DNA of 64,000 bases from contig JASBUN010000064.1 of assembly GCA_030147845.1 (NCBI GenBank), positions 38,501-102,500 on the forward strand. Reading direction: 5' to 3'. Under the pieces are notes generated by a model. The model was not told the origin of the DNA. It did not search any database and saw nothing but the letters and a program-made list of their open reading frames with translations. This DNA comes from Gammaproteobacteria bacterium (lineage in GTDB: Bacteria > Pseudomonadota > Gammaproteobacteria > JASBUN01). The position numbers and the translations under genes were made by a program. Shown here one piece after another: positions 7,646 through 17,011 of the stretch (positions within the stretch are counted from its first letter, which is position 1; each line of letters starts with the position of its first letter).

Positions 7646-9034
7646 GTGCATATCCACATTCTTGGCATCTGCGGTACTTTCATGGGGGGTATCGCGCAGC
7701 TGGCGAGGGCCGCCGGCCATAGTGTCAGCGGTTCGGATGCCAACGTTTACCCGCCCATGAGTACGCAGCTGCAGGCCGCTGGTATCGATGTGCTACAGGG
7801 CTTCGAGCCATCGCATTTAGATCCGGCGCCGGATTGCGTCGTGGTCGGCAACGTCATGTCGCGCGGCCGGCCTATCGTGGAATATATGCTTGAGCGCGGA
7901 ATGCCTTACACATCCGGGCCGCAGTGGCTGGCCGAGCACGTGCTGGCCCAACGCTGGGTGCTGGCGGTGGCCGGTACCCATGGCAAGACCACGACGGCCA
8001 GTATGCTGGCCTGGATTATGGAAGACGCCGGATTGGCGCCGGGGTTTCTCATCGGTGGTGTGCCGCAGAATTTCGGCGTATCGGCGCGGTTCGGTGAAGC
8101 ACCCTTCTTCGTCGTCGAGGCGGATGAGTACGATACCGCGTTTTTCGACAAGCGCTCCAAATTCGTCCACTATCGCCCGCGGACCGTAACTTTGAACAAT
8201 CTTGAGTTCGACCATGCCGACATTTTCGATGATGTGGCGGCGATCCGTCGGCAATTTCATCATTTGGTGCGCACCGTGCCGGCGAACGGCTTGATCATTT
8301 CCAATTCCGTCGACGCGGAATTGGAAACCGTGCTGGCGATGGGTTGCTGGACGCCGGTGGAGCGCTTCGCCGTGGCAGGCATATGCCCGGATTGGAGTGT
8401 CGGCGAAGGCGCCGCCGATGGCTCGCGTTTTGAAGTGCGCTGGCAAGGCAAAGTTCAAGGGACGGTAAACTGGGATTTGCTCGGGCAGCACAACGTTGCC
8501 AACGCCCTGGCGGCGATCGCCGCTGCCCGCCACGCCGGAGTGCCGGTGCCCCAGGCTATTGACGCCTTGGGGCGGTTCGAGAATGTGCGCCGACGGTTGG
8601 AGCTGCTTGCGGACATTGGCGGCATACGTATCTACGACGATTTTGCCCATCATCCGACCGCCATCGCCTCGACGCTGGCCGGGCTGCGCGCGCGCGTTGA
8701 CGGTGAACGTATAATTGCTCTACTGGAAGCACGTTCCAACACCATGCGGCTGGGCGTACATAAAGATCGTTTGGCGGCTGCGCTGAACGCTGCCGATGAA
8801 GTACGGCTGTTGCGCCCGGCCGGGCTGACATGGGATATCGAACAAATGGCCGCTCCATTGGGCGCGCGCGTACGGGTGTTTGATTCCGTTGCGCGGATGG
8901 CCGACCATGTGGGTTCGGAGACGCGCGCCGGCGACCATGTGTTGATCATGAGTAATGGTGCCTTTGGCGGCATTCATCAACTACTGATAGATCGCTTGCG
9001 CGCTATGCGCGTCGGCGCCGAAAGCCCATCCTAG
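7646..9034 (+). CDS. mpl: UDP-MurNAc:L-Ala-gamma-D-Glu-meso-DAP ligase (murein recycling)
   Basis: Mpl attaches the recycled tripeptide to UDP-MurNAc in the cytoplasm. The 462-residue product has the Mur ligase plan: an N-terminal Rossmann part (MHIHILGICGTFMGGIAQLA), the ATP site AVAGTHGKTTTASMLAW, the central EADEYDTAFFDKRSKF motif and the C-terminal domain with YDDFAHHPTA. The CGTFMGG version of the first motif distinguishes Mpl from MurC. Translation begins at a GTG (7646). It fits with ampD, ampE, anmK and the M23 endopeptidase elsewhere in the window as a murein-recycling set. Confidence 0.95.
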   Translation: MHIHILGICGTFMGGIAQLARAAGHSVSGSDANVYPPMSTQLQAAGIDVLQGFEPSHLDPAPDCVVVGNVMSRGRPIVEYMLERGMPYTSGPQWLAEHVLAQRWVLAVAGTHGKTTTASMLAWIMEDAGLAPGFLIGGVPQNFGVSARFGEAPFFVVEADEYDTAFFDKRSKFVHYRPRTVTLNNLEFDHADIFDDVAAIRRQFHHLVRTVPANGLIISNSVDAELETVLAMGCWTPVERFAVAGICPDWSVGEGAADGSRFEVRWQGKVQGTVNWDLLGQHNVANALAAIAAARHAGVPVPQAIDALGRFENVRRRLELLADIGGIRIYDDFAHHPTAIASTLAGLRARVDGERIIALLEARSNTMRLGVHKDRLAAALNAADEVRLLRPAGLTWDIEQMAAPLGARVRVFDSVARMADHVGSETRAGDHVLIMSNGAFGGIHQLLIDRLRAMRVGAESPS

Positions 9035-9071
9035 ATCATGTCTGGCCTAAACTGCGCCGAGAGTAGCTTGC

Positions 9072-9707
9072 ATGCCTGAATTCAGCAGTGATCCACGCCA
9101 AGCCGTTGCGGTAGCCATGACCGGCGCGTCGGGTGCGCCATATGGGCTGCGCCTGCTGCAATGTCTGGTCGACAGCGGACAGCAAGTCTATGTCATGATC
9201 TCGCAACCGGGACAAGTGGTCATCGGCATGGAGACCGACTTGCCTCTGCCCGGCCGACCGGCCGACATGGAACGGTTTTTATCAGAGCATTTTGGCGCTG
9301 AGCCCGGCCGTCTACGCGTGTTTGGCAAGGAACAGTGGACCGCGCCGGTGGCTAGCGGCAGCGGTGCGCCGCGCGCGCTGGTGGTGTGTCCCTGCACCAC
9401 CGGCACGTTGTCCGCGATCGCCTGCGGTAGCAGTAATAATCTCATCGAACGCGCAGCCGATGTCGTGCTCAAGGAGCGCCGACGCTTGATTCTGGTGCCG
9501 CGCGAGACGCCGTTCTCCGAAATTCACCTGGAACATATGCTACGCCTGGCGCGCATGGGCGCGGTGATCATGCCGCCCAATCCGGGCTTTTACCATCACC
9601 CACAAAGCATCAGTGATCTGGTGGATTTTGTCGTCGCGCGGATTCTGGATCACCTCGATATCGAGCATAGTCTCATGCCTCGCTGGGGCGATGATGCGCC
9701 CGTTTAG
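9072..9707 (+). CDS. ubiX: Flavin prenyltransferase UbiX
   Basis: UbiX makes the prenylated FMN cofactor needed by the UbiD decarboxylase in ubiquinone synthesis. The 211-residue product shows the family's AMTGASGAPYGLRLLQ start, the CPCTTGTLSAIACGSSNNLIERAADVVLKERR core and PRETPFSEIHLEHMLRLARMGAVIMPP. It begins 37 bases after mpl and runs with mpl and the LON-domain gene in one direction, an arrangement that suggests one operon. Confidence 0.95.
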   Translation: MPEFSSDPRQAVAVAMTGASGAPYGLRLLQCLVDSGQQVYVMISQPGQVVIGMETDLPLPGRPADMERFLSEHFGAEPGRLRVFGKEQWTAPVASGSGAPRALVVCPCTTGTLSAIACGSSNNLIERAADVVLKERRRLILVPRETPFSEIHLEHMLRLARMGAVIMPPNPGFYHHPQSISDLVDFVVARILDHLDIEHSLMPRWGDDAPV

Positions 9708-9725
9708 CAGCCAACCGCAGTCGCT

Positions 9726-10319
9726 ATGCCGCTTCCACACGTGAAAATCCCGCTGTTTCCCCTGCATACCGTTTTGTTCCCCGGTGGCCCTTTACCTTTG
9801 CGCATTTTCGAGCCGCGTTACCTCGAGATGATCAGTGACTGCTTGAAGTCGGATTGCGGCTTCGGCGTGGTTCTGATCAGTAGCGGCCGAGAGGTGGGCG
9901 AGGTGGCGACCACCGAGCCGGTGGGAACCGTTGCAAGCATTACCGACTGGCACATGCGCCATGATGGTTTGCTCGGTATTACCGCGACCGGGAAGCAGCG
10001 TTTCCGCATTGTATCGGTCGATATCCAGCCGAACCAATTGGCGCTAGCGGATGTCGAGTTGCTCGGTGATGAGGCGAGCTTAGACTTGCCGGACGAATAC
10101 TTAACGTTGGTCGACGTACTGCGGCGTCTGCTCGATCACGCGGGTCATCACTACGCCGGCATCACAACGCGCTTCGGTGATGCCGGTTGGGTGGGTTTCC
10201 GTCTCGCCGAGCTATTGCCCTTCAGTATGTCGCGTCGGCAGCAGTTACTGTTGCTCGACGACCCGATCGCACGCCTGGCGATCGTTTACCAGTTCATCAA
10301 GGGGCTGCAGATACGTTGA
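9726..10319 (+). CDS. Stand-alone LON N-terminal (substrate-binding) domain protein
   Basis: The 197-residue protein matches the N-terminal domain of Lon protease (IPLFPLHTVLFPGGPLPLRIFEPRYLEM) without any ATPase or peptidase part. Such free-standing LON-N proteins are common in proteobacteria, but their role is not settled; binding of peptides or unfolded protein is inferred from the domain. It starts 18 bases after ubiX and ends 12 bases before the convergent DedA-PAP2 gene. Confidence 0.88.
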   Translation: MPLPHVKIPLFPLHTVLFPGGPLPLRIFEPRYLEMISDCLKSDCGFGVVLISSGREVGEVATTEPVGTVASITDWHMRHDGLLGITATGKQRFRIVSVDIQPNQLALADVELLGDEASLDLPDEYLTLVDVLRRLLDHAGHHYAGITTRFGDAGWVGFRLAELLPFSMSRRQQLLLLDDPIARLAIVYQFIKGLQIR

Positions 10320-10331
10320 TGCTGTCGTATT

Positions 10332-12392
10332 TCAGCGACTAACGTCCGGCGACCTCAGCAGCAGCACATCGCCATTCCAACGCACACCATTCGGCGGCCG
10401 CAACTGCGGTCGCTGCGCCATGCGCCAGCTCAGGCCGGCGAGTGCGCCCGTTAGTTGCTGCATGGGACTGTCGAAGTCGTCGTCGGTAAGTGGATAGGAA
10501 AAAAAATACAGGCTGTGCGTCAAGGTCTGCCGTGACACACTGCCGACCCACAGCGGTGTGCGCGCCGGCGTCAGCTCGACCGCCGCCGGCCATAAACGTA
10601 CGACCCATTGATGTTGCGCGTCCTTGGCGCCGTGAATTAGGGCGTCGTGGATCAGTACCAACTTTTCGTGACGCGCGCCGTTGACCTGCGGCAGTAACGG
10701 GCGATGCGCTAACGTCGGTGCCGGACTGAGCCAGGTCAAGCTACTGGCGATCGTCAACGGCGTCGGTGCGTGCCAACCATGGCGGCGCAGATGACGAGCC
10801 AATTCATCCAGCGTCCCGGCCCATTGCAAGTTGAGAGGCTGGCGCCGACTGCCGCGCAAATCGTCACGGTAGGTCGGCAGGTCGGCCCACGCCTGCCGCC
10901 ACCATTGCGTGGCATCGAGCGCACGCACTGGAAACGTCAAGGCGTAGCGCTGGCGTTGTGCGTGAAAGTCCAAGGAAATGTGCGCGCTGGCCACTGTCGC
11001 CAGCGTCAGGCCAACAACGGCGATCAAGCCGGCAGGCCGTAGCGCCCGGGATGGGCGCCGCCGATAGGCGATGCCCAATAGTGCCACCCAGGCGAGCCCG
11101 AGCATCAAACCGCCGGCCACATCGGAAACCCAATGTGCGCCCAAGTAGAGGCGCGATAACGCTACCAGGATCACCCAACTGCCGGTCAGCACATACACCA
11201 AGCGCCGCTTGAGCGGCGCCAGTTCGCGCGCCAGGAGCACGGCGGCGAAGCCGTAGATGACCATACTCATGGTGGTATGACCGCTCGGGAACGAAAAGGC
11301 GGAGATGCCGTCGCTGATCACCGTCGGTCTCGGCACCTGCAGCGTCAGTTTGAGGGCTGCGATCAGCACGATTCCGAACGCCACCGCCGCCAGCAGGTGT
11401 ATGGCCGCCGAGGTGTTGCGCTTATACAGCAGCCAGAGCAACAGTGCGCTGCTGACCGCCGCGTCGACGACCGGATCGGCCAACATGGTGATGGTGACCA
11501 TGATGTCGTCTGCCCACGGCGTGCGTAAGCTGCGCATGAGTTGGAATATCGCTGTGTCGAAGCCCGGTCGGCCGCTATGCATCGTCAGATGCAGAAGAAT
11601 GGCGAAAAAAGTCACTCCGGCGACCAGCAAGAGTGCCGCCAGCAGCAACAAGGCGCGCACCTCGGGCTGCCGCGCATCGACCAGCGCCGTGCCGATACCA
11701 CCGATGCCGGGATGCGCGTCGCCCCAGCGCTCGATGCGGGTGACCATGGCATCGACGCGCGGCTGCAGAATGACAAACACCCGTCGCACCGCCCAGGCGG
11801 TCAACAGCACCACGCCGAGCACCAACAGCACCAATAACACCAAGCGGCCGGCTACATGCGACGCGACCTGCAGCGAGGCGCCAAAAACCACGCCGGGGAG
11901 GATATAGGCCGGCGCCCAAACGACAGCGGACAAGACATTGATGATAAAAAAGCGCGCCGGCGTCATGCCCATCATACCGGCGATGGTGGGCACCACGGCA
12001 CGTACCGGGCCGAAGAAGCGGCCAAACACCACGCTCTTGCCGCCGTGACGGGCGAAGAACTGCTCGCCGCGCTGTAATAGGCTGGTGAAGCGCGAAAATG
12101 GCCACATGGTCCGCAGGTGGTCGCGAAAATGATAGCCAAACCAATAGCTTATTCCGTCACCCGCGATTGCGCCGGCGATCGCCCAGAGCAACGTCGGCCA
12201 TAATTCGATGGAGCCGAGGGCAATCAGTGCGCCGGCGGCCAACATCAGCAGCGCGCCGGGCACTAATACTCCCACCAACACCAACGACTCCAATAATGCC
12301 GTACCGAAAACGATCAGACCGGTCCAGCCCGGATATTGACGGGTCCAGTCGAGCAGCCAAGTGAGGACGGCTTGTGGTGTGAGGGTATCCAT
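10332..12392 (-). CDS. DedA - PAP2 phosphatase - LssY C-terminal fusion membrane protein
   Basis: This 686-residue protein joins three domains. About 1-210 is a DedA/VTT-type membrane domain with FGRFFGPVRAVVPTIAGM and several hydrophobic helices. About 230-450 is a PAP2 phosphatase with its three active-site motifs (KLTLQVPRP, PSGHTTMSM, SRLYLGAHWVSDVAGG), expected to remove phosphate from lipid phosphates. About 480-670 is soluble and matches the LssY C-terminal type region. The combination suggests transport plus dephosphorylation of an isoprenoid or phospholipid phosphate, such as undecaprenyl pyrophosphate; the substrate is inference. The upstream neighbour on the same strand is hemL. 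Confidence 0.88.
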   Translation of the reverse strand: MDTLTPQAVLTWLLDWTRQYPGWTGLIVFGTALLESLVLVGVLVPGALLMLAAGALIALGSIELWPTLLWAIAGAIAGDGISYWFGYHFRDHLRTMWPFSRFTSLLQRGEQFFARHGGKSVVFGRFFGPVRAVVPTIAGMMGMTPARFFIINVLSAVVWAPAYILPGVVFGASLQVASHVAGRLVLLVLLVLGVVLLTAWAVRRVFVILQPRVDAMVTRIERWGDAHPGIGGIGTALVDARQPEVRALLLLAALLLVAGVTFFAILLHLTMHSGRPGFDTAIFQLMRSLRTPWADDIMVTITMLADPVVDAAVSSALLLWLLYKRNTSAAIHLLAAVAFGIVLIAALKLTLQVPRPTVISDGISAFSFPSGHTTMSMVIYGFAAVLLARELAPLKRRLVYVLTGSWVILVALSRLYLGAHWVSDVAGGLMLGLAWVALLGIAYRRRPSRALRPAGLIAVVGLTLATVASAHISLDFHAQRQRYALTFPVRALDATQWWRQAWADLPTYRDDLRGSRRQPLNLQWAGTLDELARHLRRHGWHAPTPLTIASSLTWLSPAPTLAHRPLLPQVNGARHEKLVLIHDALIHGAKDAQHQWVVRLWPAAVELTPARTPLWVGSVSRQTLTHSLYFFSYPLTDDDFDSPMQQLTGALAGLSWRMAQRPQLRPPNGVRWNGDVLLLRSPDVSR

Positions 12393-12424
12393 GAGTAACG
12401 ATGGCGCGCGGGCGGCGCCGGCGC

Positions 12425-13705
12425 TCAGAGCTGGCCGAACACTCGTGTAGCCGCATCCAAGGTGGCGTCAATATCGGTGGCGTCGTGCGCCGATGACACG
12501 AAGCCGGCCTCGAACGCAGATGGCGCCAGATACACGCCCTGCTCGAGCATGCCGTGAAAGAAATGACGGAAACGCGCCAGATCGCAACCGCTGACCTGGG
12601 CTAAATTGCTGACTTGCGCCTGCTCGGTAAAAAACAGACCGAACATGCCGCCGACGTGGTTGGCGCTCAGCGCAATACCGGCGGCATGTGCGCGTTGCAC
12701 CAGGCCATCGACCAAGTGCGCTGTTTTGTCCGACAGCTTGGCGTAGAAACCCGGCGCGCTGATTAGCTCGAGGGTCTTGAGCCCGGCCGCCATGGCGACC
12801 GGATTGCCCGACAGTGTGCCGGCTTGGTAGACCGGTCCGAGCGGCGCGATGTGCTGCATGATATTGCGGCTGCCGCCGAACGCGCCCACCGGCATGCCGC
12901 CTCCGATGACTTTGCCGAGCGTGGTTAGGTCCGGTCGGACATCATACAGTTGCTGTGCGCCGCCGAGCGCGACCCGGAATCCGGTCATGACTTCATCGAA
13001 TATCAGTACGCTGCCATACTGATCGCAGATTTCGCGTAGTCCGGCCAGAAAGCCCGGTACCGGCGGTACGCAGTTCATGTTGCCGGCCACCGGCTCGACA
13101 ATGACGCAGGCTACCCGATCACCGACGCGGGCAAACATGTCGCGCACCTGCGTCAGGTCATTGTAGTCGAGCGTGATGGTGTGTTCGGCCAGCGCCGCAG
13201 GCACGCCCGGCGAAGTGGGTACGCCCAACGTCAATGCTCCCGAGCCGGCCTTAACCAGCAACGAATCGCTATGGCCGTGGTAGCAACCATCGAACTTGAC
13301 CAATTTGTCGCGGCCGGTGAAGCCGCGCGCGAGGCGGATGGCGCTCATGGTGGCTTCGGTGCCGGAACTGACCATGCGAACCAGTTCCATGGACGGGACT
13401 AATTCGCACACACGTTCGGCCATGCGCGTTTCCAGCACGGTCGGTGCGCCGAAGCTCAAACCGGCGGCGGCGGTGTCCTGAACCGCACGCACTACGTCGG
13501 GGTGTGCGTGGCCGACGATCATGGGTCCCCATGAGCCGACGTAGTCGATGTAGCGTTGGCCGTCCTCGGACCACAGATAGGGTCCGGCCGCGCGTTGGAT
13601 GAAAATCGGATCGCCACCTACTGCTTTGAACGCGCGCACCGGCGAATTGACGCCGCCCGGAATATGGCGCTGCGCGGCGCTGAACAGTTTATGAGAATGC
13701 GTCAT
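12425..13705 (-). CDS. hemL: Glutamate-1-semialdehyde 2,1-aminomutase
   Basis: HemL forms 5-aminolevulinate from glutamate-1-semialdehyde, the C5 route to haem. The start chosen is the ATG at 13705 ([26 protein letters not shown]), preceded by AAGGATT; the longer track ORF begins in non-conserved sequence. This gives 426 residues, the usual length. The pyridoxal-phosphate enzyme signature is clear: [35 protein letters not shown] and the cofactor lysine in [17 protein letters not shown]. It lies downstream of thiD-thiE on the same strand, an arrangement common in gammaproteobacteria. Confidence 0.97.
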   Translation of the reverse strand: MTHSHKLFSAAQRHIPGGVNSPVRAFKAVGGDPIFIQRAAGPYLWSEDGQRYIDYVGSWGPMIVGHAHPDVVRAVQDTAAAGLSFGAPTVLETRMAERVCELVPSMELVRMVSSGTEATMSAIRLARGFTGRDKLVKFDGCYHGHSDSLLVKAGSGALTLGVPTSPGVPAALAEHTITLDYNDLTQVRDMFARVGDRVACVIVEPVAGNMNCVPPVPGFLAGLREICDQYGSVLIFDEVMTGFRVALGGAQQLYDVRPDLTTLGKVIGGGMPVGAFGGSRNIMQHIAPLGPVYQAGTLSGNPVAMAAGLKTLELISAPGFYAKLSDKTAHLVDGLVQRAHAAGIALSANHVGGMFGLFFTEQAQVSNLAQVSGCDLARFRHFFHGMLEQGVYLAPSAFEAGFVSSAHDATDIDATLDAATRVFGQL

Positions 13706-13831
13706 ACCGTAATCCTTAATCTGGGCTGATCTAGCGGTCGATCGAGCGGGTTTGCCCCGCCGCGTGCTTGCTACGGGCGGCAAAATTCGACAGACCGGTG
13801 ATGCACCGGCGAATGATAAACCACTTCAGAC

Positions 13832-13879
13832 GTTGGCGACATGAAGCCTGTGTGCGGTCGGCTGTCCCATGTCGCCAAC
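13832..13879. repeat. 12-bp perfect inverted repeat between thiE and hemL
   Basis: GTTGGCGACATG at 13832-13843 and CATGTCGCCAAC at 13868-13879 are exact reverse complements separated by 24 bases. It lies in the 227-base space between the end of thiE and the start of hemL. There is no adjacent T-run, so it may be an mRNA-stabilising or processing structure, or a protein-binding site. Confidence 0.6.
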
Positions 13880-13932
13880 CGTCGCGCATGTGTCGGCACC
13901 GCCGTGATGGCCTCGATCGGGCCGGCATCGAC

Positions 13933-14580
13933 TCATGGCGCCGGGTCAACCTCAAACAGCGCGGCATAGCGTCGCGCGGCGGCTTGCGCATCGTCGGCGC
14001 CGATGACGTCGGTGATCACGGCCAGTATGTCCGCGCCGGCGCGCAGCAGTTGCGCGCCGTTGTCGGCGGTGATGCCGCCAATGGCGACGATGGGCAGGTC
14101 AAGTTCATTGCGGGCCTGGCGCAGCAGTCCGGGTTCGGCGCGTACGGCGTCGGGTTTTACCGCGGACCTGAAAAAGCTACCAAAGGCGACGTAGTCGGCG
14201 CCGGCCGCGCTAGCGTCTTGCGCACGCTGCAATGAGTCGTAGCAGGATACGCCGATGATCGCGCCGGCGTGCATGGCAGCACGCGCCGTGCCGATGGCCG
14301 GGTCGTCTTTGCCGATATGCACACCATCGGCGCCGATGGCGCAGGCAAGTTCGATATCATCATTGATTAGCAGTGGCACGCCATGCGATTGGCACACATC
14401 CAGTAGCTGGGTTGCTTGCCGATGGCGTTGCATGGCGCCGGAAAGTTTGTCGCGATACTGGATCATGACGGCGCCGCCGAGTATGGCGGCCTCGACGGCG
14501 GTGCGCAGGCGATCGCCGCCGGTCATGCCGGCGTCGGCGAGCACATACAATCCGCGCCGCGGCGCGAGCGCGCCGGTCAT
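13933..14580 (-). CDS. thiE: Thiamine-phosphate synthase
   Basis: ThiE couples HMP-pyrophosphate and thiazole phosphate to give thiamine phosphate. Motifs include GGAVMIQYRDK, LLINDDIELACAIGADGVHIGKDDP, GVSCYDSLQRAQDASAAGADYVAFGSFF and VAIGGITADNG. The start is placed at 14580, where ATGA overlaps the thiD stop, so translation is probably coupled; the track's start is five codons earlier. The product has 215 residues. No TPP riboswitch was seen upstream of the thiD-thiE pair. Confidence 0.95.
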   Translation of the reverse strand: MTGALAPRRGLYVLADAGMTGGDRLRTAVEAAILGGAVMIQYRDKLSGAMQRHRQATQLLDVCQSHGVPLLINDDIELACAIGADGVHIGKDDPAIGTARAAMHAGAIIGVSCYDSLQRAQDASAAGADYVAFGSFFRSAVKPDAVRAEPGLLRQARNELDLPIVAIGGITADNGAQLLRAGADILAVITDVIGADDAQAAARRYAALFEVDPAP

Positions 14581-15440
14581 TCGCCCTTGGCCCAAAACAG
14601 CCGGTTGGGGATGGACTGTCCGCGGCCGATACGATAGCCGTGGCGAAGGCTATCCCAGGTATACTCCTGCGCTTCGTGCACGGCCGTGAACGGTTCTCTG
14701 CCCTGGGCCAGCAAACCGGCCACGCTGGCGGCCAGTGTGCAGCCCGAACCGTGGTACTCACCGTCGAGACGTTGCCATTGGAACTGCTGGAGTTTGCGGT
14801 GGTTGCCGTATAAGGTATTAACCACCTGCGGCGTGTGTTCGTGTGTGCCGGTGATCAGTACGAATTCGCAGCCGCTCTCCAGAATTGCCATGGCGCAGGC
14901 GGCAAGTGTGTCGGCGTTCGGCGCCAGCGCGCGTGCCTCCAGAGAATTGGGTGTCAGCAGGGTGGTTTGCGGCAGCAGTAAACTACGCATGGCGTCGGCG
15001 AGCGCGTCATCCGCCAATGCTGTTCCGGCACCGGATTTTAGTATCGGATCAAGGATCACCGGGATCTCGGGGTAGTCGCGCAGAATGGCGTGTATAGCCT
15101 CGACCACGGCAACGCTACCTAGCAAGCCGATTTTGAATGCCGCTACCGGCACGTCCTCCAACACCGCTCGTGCCTGTTCGTTCAGTAGCACGGCATCGAC
15201 GGCAAAAAGTTTGCTGACGTCACGCGTATCCTGCACCGTGAGCGCAGTTATGATCGGGGTGGCGTGACAACCATGACTGGCGAGGGCCTCGATGTCGGCC
15301 TGTACGCCGGCACCGCCGGTCGGATCCAAACCGGAAAAGGTCATCACTACGGGTACGGCTTGTGGGGCCACGTTATCTCCAGCGGCATGTGGCGGCGCCT
15401 GTTCGCCAAAGCCCATTCTAGCATCGGCTTGGTTTGTCAC
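14577..15440 (-). CDS. thiD: Hydroxymethylpyrimidine/phosphomethylpyrimidine kinase
   Basis: ThiD phosphorylates HMP and HMP-phosphate in thiamine synthesis. The ribokinase-type fold is seen from VMTFSGLDPTGGAGVQADIEALASHGCH onward, with ILDPILKSGAGTALADDAL, LTPNSLEA and the DGEYHGSGCTLAASVAG catalytic region. The first ~30 residues of the 287 precede the conserved part, so the true start may be further in (Met9 or Met33). It overlaps thiE by four bases and is divergent from the rubredoxin gene. Confidence 0.95.
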   Translation of the reverse strand: MTNQADARMGFGEQAPPHAAGDNVAPQAVPVVMTFSGLDPTGGAGVQADIEALASHGCHATPIITALTVQDTRDVSKLFAVDAVLLNEQARAVLEDVPVAAFKIGLLGSVAVVEAIHAILRDYPEIPVILDPILKSGAGTALADDALADAMRSLLLPQTTLLTPNSLEARALAPNADTLAACAMAILESGCEFVLITGTHEHTPQVVNTLYGNHRKLQQFQWQRLDGEYHGSGCTLAASVAGLLAQGREPFTAVHEAQEYTWDSLRHGYRIGRGQSIPNRLFWAKGE

Positions 15441-15625
15441 GAACAGTCGTCACTGGGATAATGCCCCCCTGCGCTGGGCAAAGCGGGCGAAAGCCCACCC
15501 ATACGCCGGCGCAGTGGCAGCGTGCGCGCTGCCGAATCTGCTTTTTCAGGAACGCGAGTGTCGAGATATTTCAGCGCACGACGGGCTGGTCGGCATGTGT
15601 CCAACACGGTTCAGGATGCTAATGA

Positions 15626-15790
15626 ATGAAGACGTATATGTGTGTGATTTGCGGATTTATCTACGATGAGGCCCAAGGTTTGCCGGAGGAGGGAATTGCG
15701 CCGGGCACGAAATGGGAAGACATCCCGTTGAATTGGGTATGTCCCGAGTGCGGAGCGACCAAGGAAGATTTTGAGGTGGTAGAAGTGTGA
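15626..15790 (+). CDS. Rubredoxin
   Basis: At 54 residues this gene is too short for the ORF track. It reads [18 protein letters not shown] at the start and [20 protein letters not shown] at the end. The two CxxCG knuckles (Cys6/Cys9 and Cys39/Cys42) bind the single iron, and [18 protein letters not shown] is the standard rubredoxin core. It is a small cytoplasmic one-electron carrier; its partner enzyme is not obvious here. An AGGA ribosome site lies about 10 bases upstream. The gene is divergent from thiD, a neighbourhood often seen in gammaproteobacteria. Confidence 0.97.
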   Translation: MKTYMCVICGFIYDEAQGLPEEGIAPGTKWEDIPLNWVCPECGATKEDFEVVEV

Positions 15791-15874
15791 TCCACGCCAC
15801 GATGCGATTCTACAAGCCGGTGAATCTCGTCTACACTGGGAGTGCGGTACGGTCGCTCGAAGGCGGTAAAAAAT

Positions 15875-16390
15875 ATGGGAGAATCAGAGACGCAAGTACG
15901 GGATCTCGCCTTGGCGGTGCGGGAATATTGCGACCTGATCGAGCACTCTGATGCCTTCCGCGGCGATTGGTTGGAGCGTTTAACCTGTTTATTGCCGCGC
16001 ATTCACGCCAGCGTAGTGGCGCTGAGCAGCCAAGTCATGGGCCTGGCGCCGCCGTCCTTTGTACCCGACTACGAGATGCGTTTCGAACTCTTCTCGCGGC
16101 TGCACCACCGGCTCGGAGCGCGTGACCATTATCGCTTGGAATATGATCTTGGCGGCGGAGCGTCAGCCATGAGTGGAAGTTTGGCCGACGACATCACGGA
16201 CATTTATTTCGAACTCAAACGTGGCCTGGATCTACTCGAACATGATCCCGATCATCCAGACCGCGCGGCGTTGGCATGGCGCGGGGGATTTTTGTGGCAC
16301 TGGGGTCAGCACTTGGTGGACGCCGAACGCCACCTATATGAGTTGCAGGTCACGCGCCATCTTGCGGCCGGTTGCGGCGGCGTCAACTAG
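15875..16390 (+). CDS. DUF5063 family protein
   Basis: The start is placed at MGESETQVRDLALAVREYCDLIE (171 residues), since the track's 11-residue extension is not family-like. The C-terminal half, SLADDITDIYFELKRGLDLL and FLWHWGQHLVDAERHLYELQ, matches the DUF5063 pattern. It is soluble and mostly helical. No biochemical function is known to me. It follows rubredoxin on the same strand after 84 bases and is convergent with the class II aldolase gene. Confidence 0.75.
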   Translation: MGESETQVRDLALAVREYCDLIEHSDAFRGDWLERLTCLLPRIHASVVALSSQVMGLAPPSFVPDYEMRFELFSRLHHRLGARDHYRLEYDLGGGASAMSGSLADDITDIYFELKRGLDLLEHDPDHPDRAALAWRGGFLWHWGQHLVDAERHLYELQVTRHLAAGCGGVN

Positions 16391-16432
16391 GCTGGGCCGG
16401 CTCCGCGTCGACCGCCGTTTATGCTCCCGAAT

Positions 16433-16990
16433 CTACAGCGTGCCCGCGCGCCGCGCCAAGTAGCTGGTCTTGGCCGAATGTTCCAGCGAGCAGGTCCACT
16501 TATAGGCCAATTCAAGCGATTCGGCGGCCGCATAGACGCCGTGTCCGCGCACCACGACTACCGGAAAATCACGCAGCAACTGCGCCACCTGAACCACGCT
16601 GTCGGCCACATAGCGATCGAAAGCAATCGTGAGTACCGGCACGCGCGGAAAGTAAAGCTGGCCCTCGAAATCAGCCGGTACATAATCGTGCCCATCGAAC
16701 GTCATGGCGACGGAATATGGGCCGTGACTGTGAATAACCGCGGCATGCGTGGCCGTGGCCGCGTATACGGCCAGATGCAGGCCGGCATCCAGGGAACTGC
16801 CCGGCGGTGGCGGCCCGCTTGCCGGCGCTATCATCAGCTGCTCACTGCCGAGCGTATCGGCGCAAGCGCCGGTCGGCGTGATCCAGACACGCGTGCCGCA
16901 GCGTATCGACATATTGCCGCTATGGGCGTCGTTGATCCCGTAATGGCGCAGCCAGCGATAATGGCGAATGAGATTTTCGGCGGGTGTCAT
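16433..16990 (-). CDS. Class II aldolase/adducin family protein
   Basis: The 185-residue product has the zinc-dependent class II aldolase/adducin layout: GNMSIRCGTRVWITPTG binds the phosphate, HSHGPYS supplies two metal histidines and VVVRGHGVYA the third. Family members include fuculose-phosphate aldolase, ribulose-5-phosphate epimerase and methylthioribulose-phosphate dehydratase, and the sequence alone does not tell which applies. It is slightly shorter than typical (about 200-215). It follows cpdA on the same strand with a 21-base gap. Confidence 0.82.
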   Translation of the reverse strand: MTPAENLIRHYRWLRHYGINDAHSGNMSIRCGTRVWITPTGACADTLGSEQLMIAPASGPPPPGSSLDAGLHLAVYAATATHAAVIHSHGPYSVAMTFDGHDYVPADFEGQLYFPRVPVLTIAFDRYVADSVVQVAQLLRDFPVVVVRGHGVYAAAESLELAYKWTCSLEHSAKTSYLARRAGTL

Positions 16991-17011
16991 GTGCTTCCGA
17001 ATGCAGGTGGG

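Noticed and set aside
7817-8653. 278-codon minus-strand ORF inside mpl
   Set aside because: The plus strand encodes a full Mur ligase; the antisense frame has no motif support.
15441-15625. Possible TPP riboswitch upstream of thiD
   Set aside because: The conserved thi-box elements (CTGAGA and ACCTGATC-like) are not present on the minus strand here.
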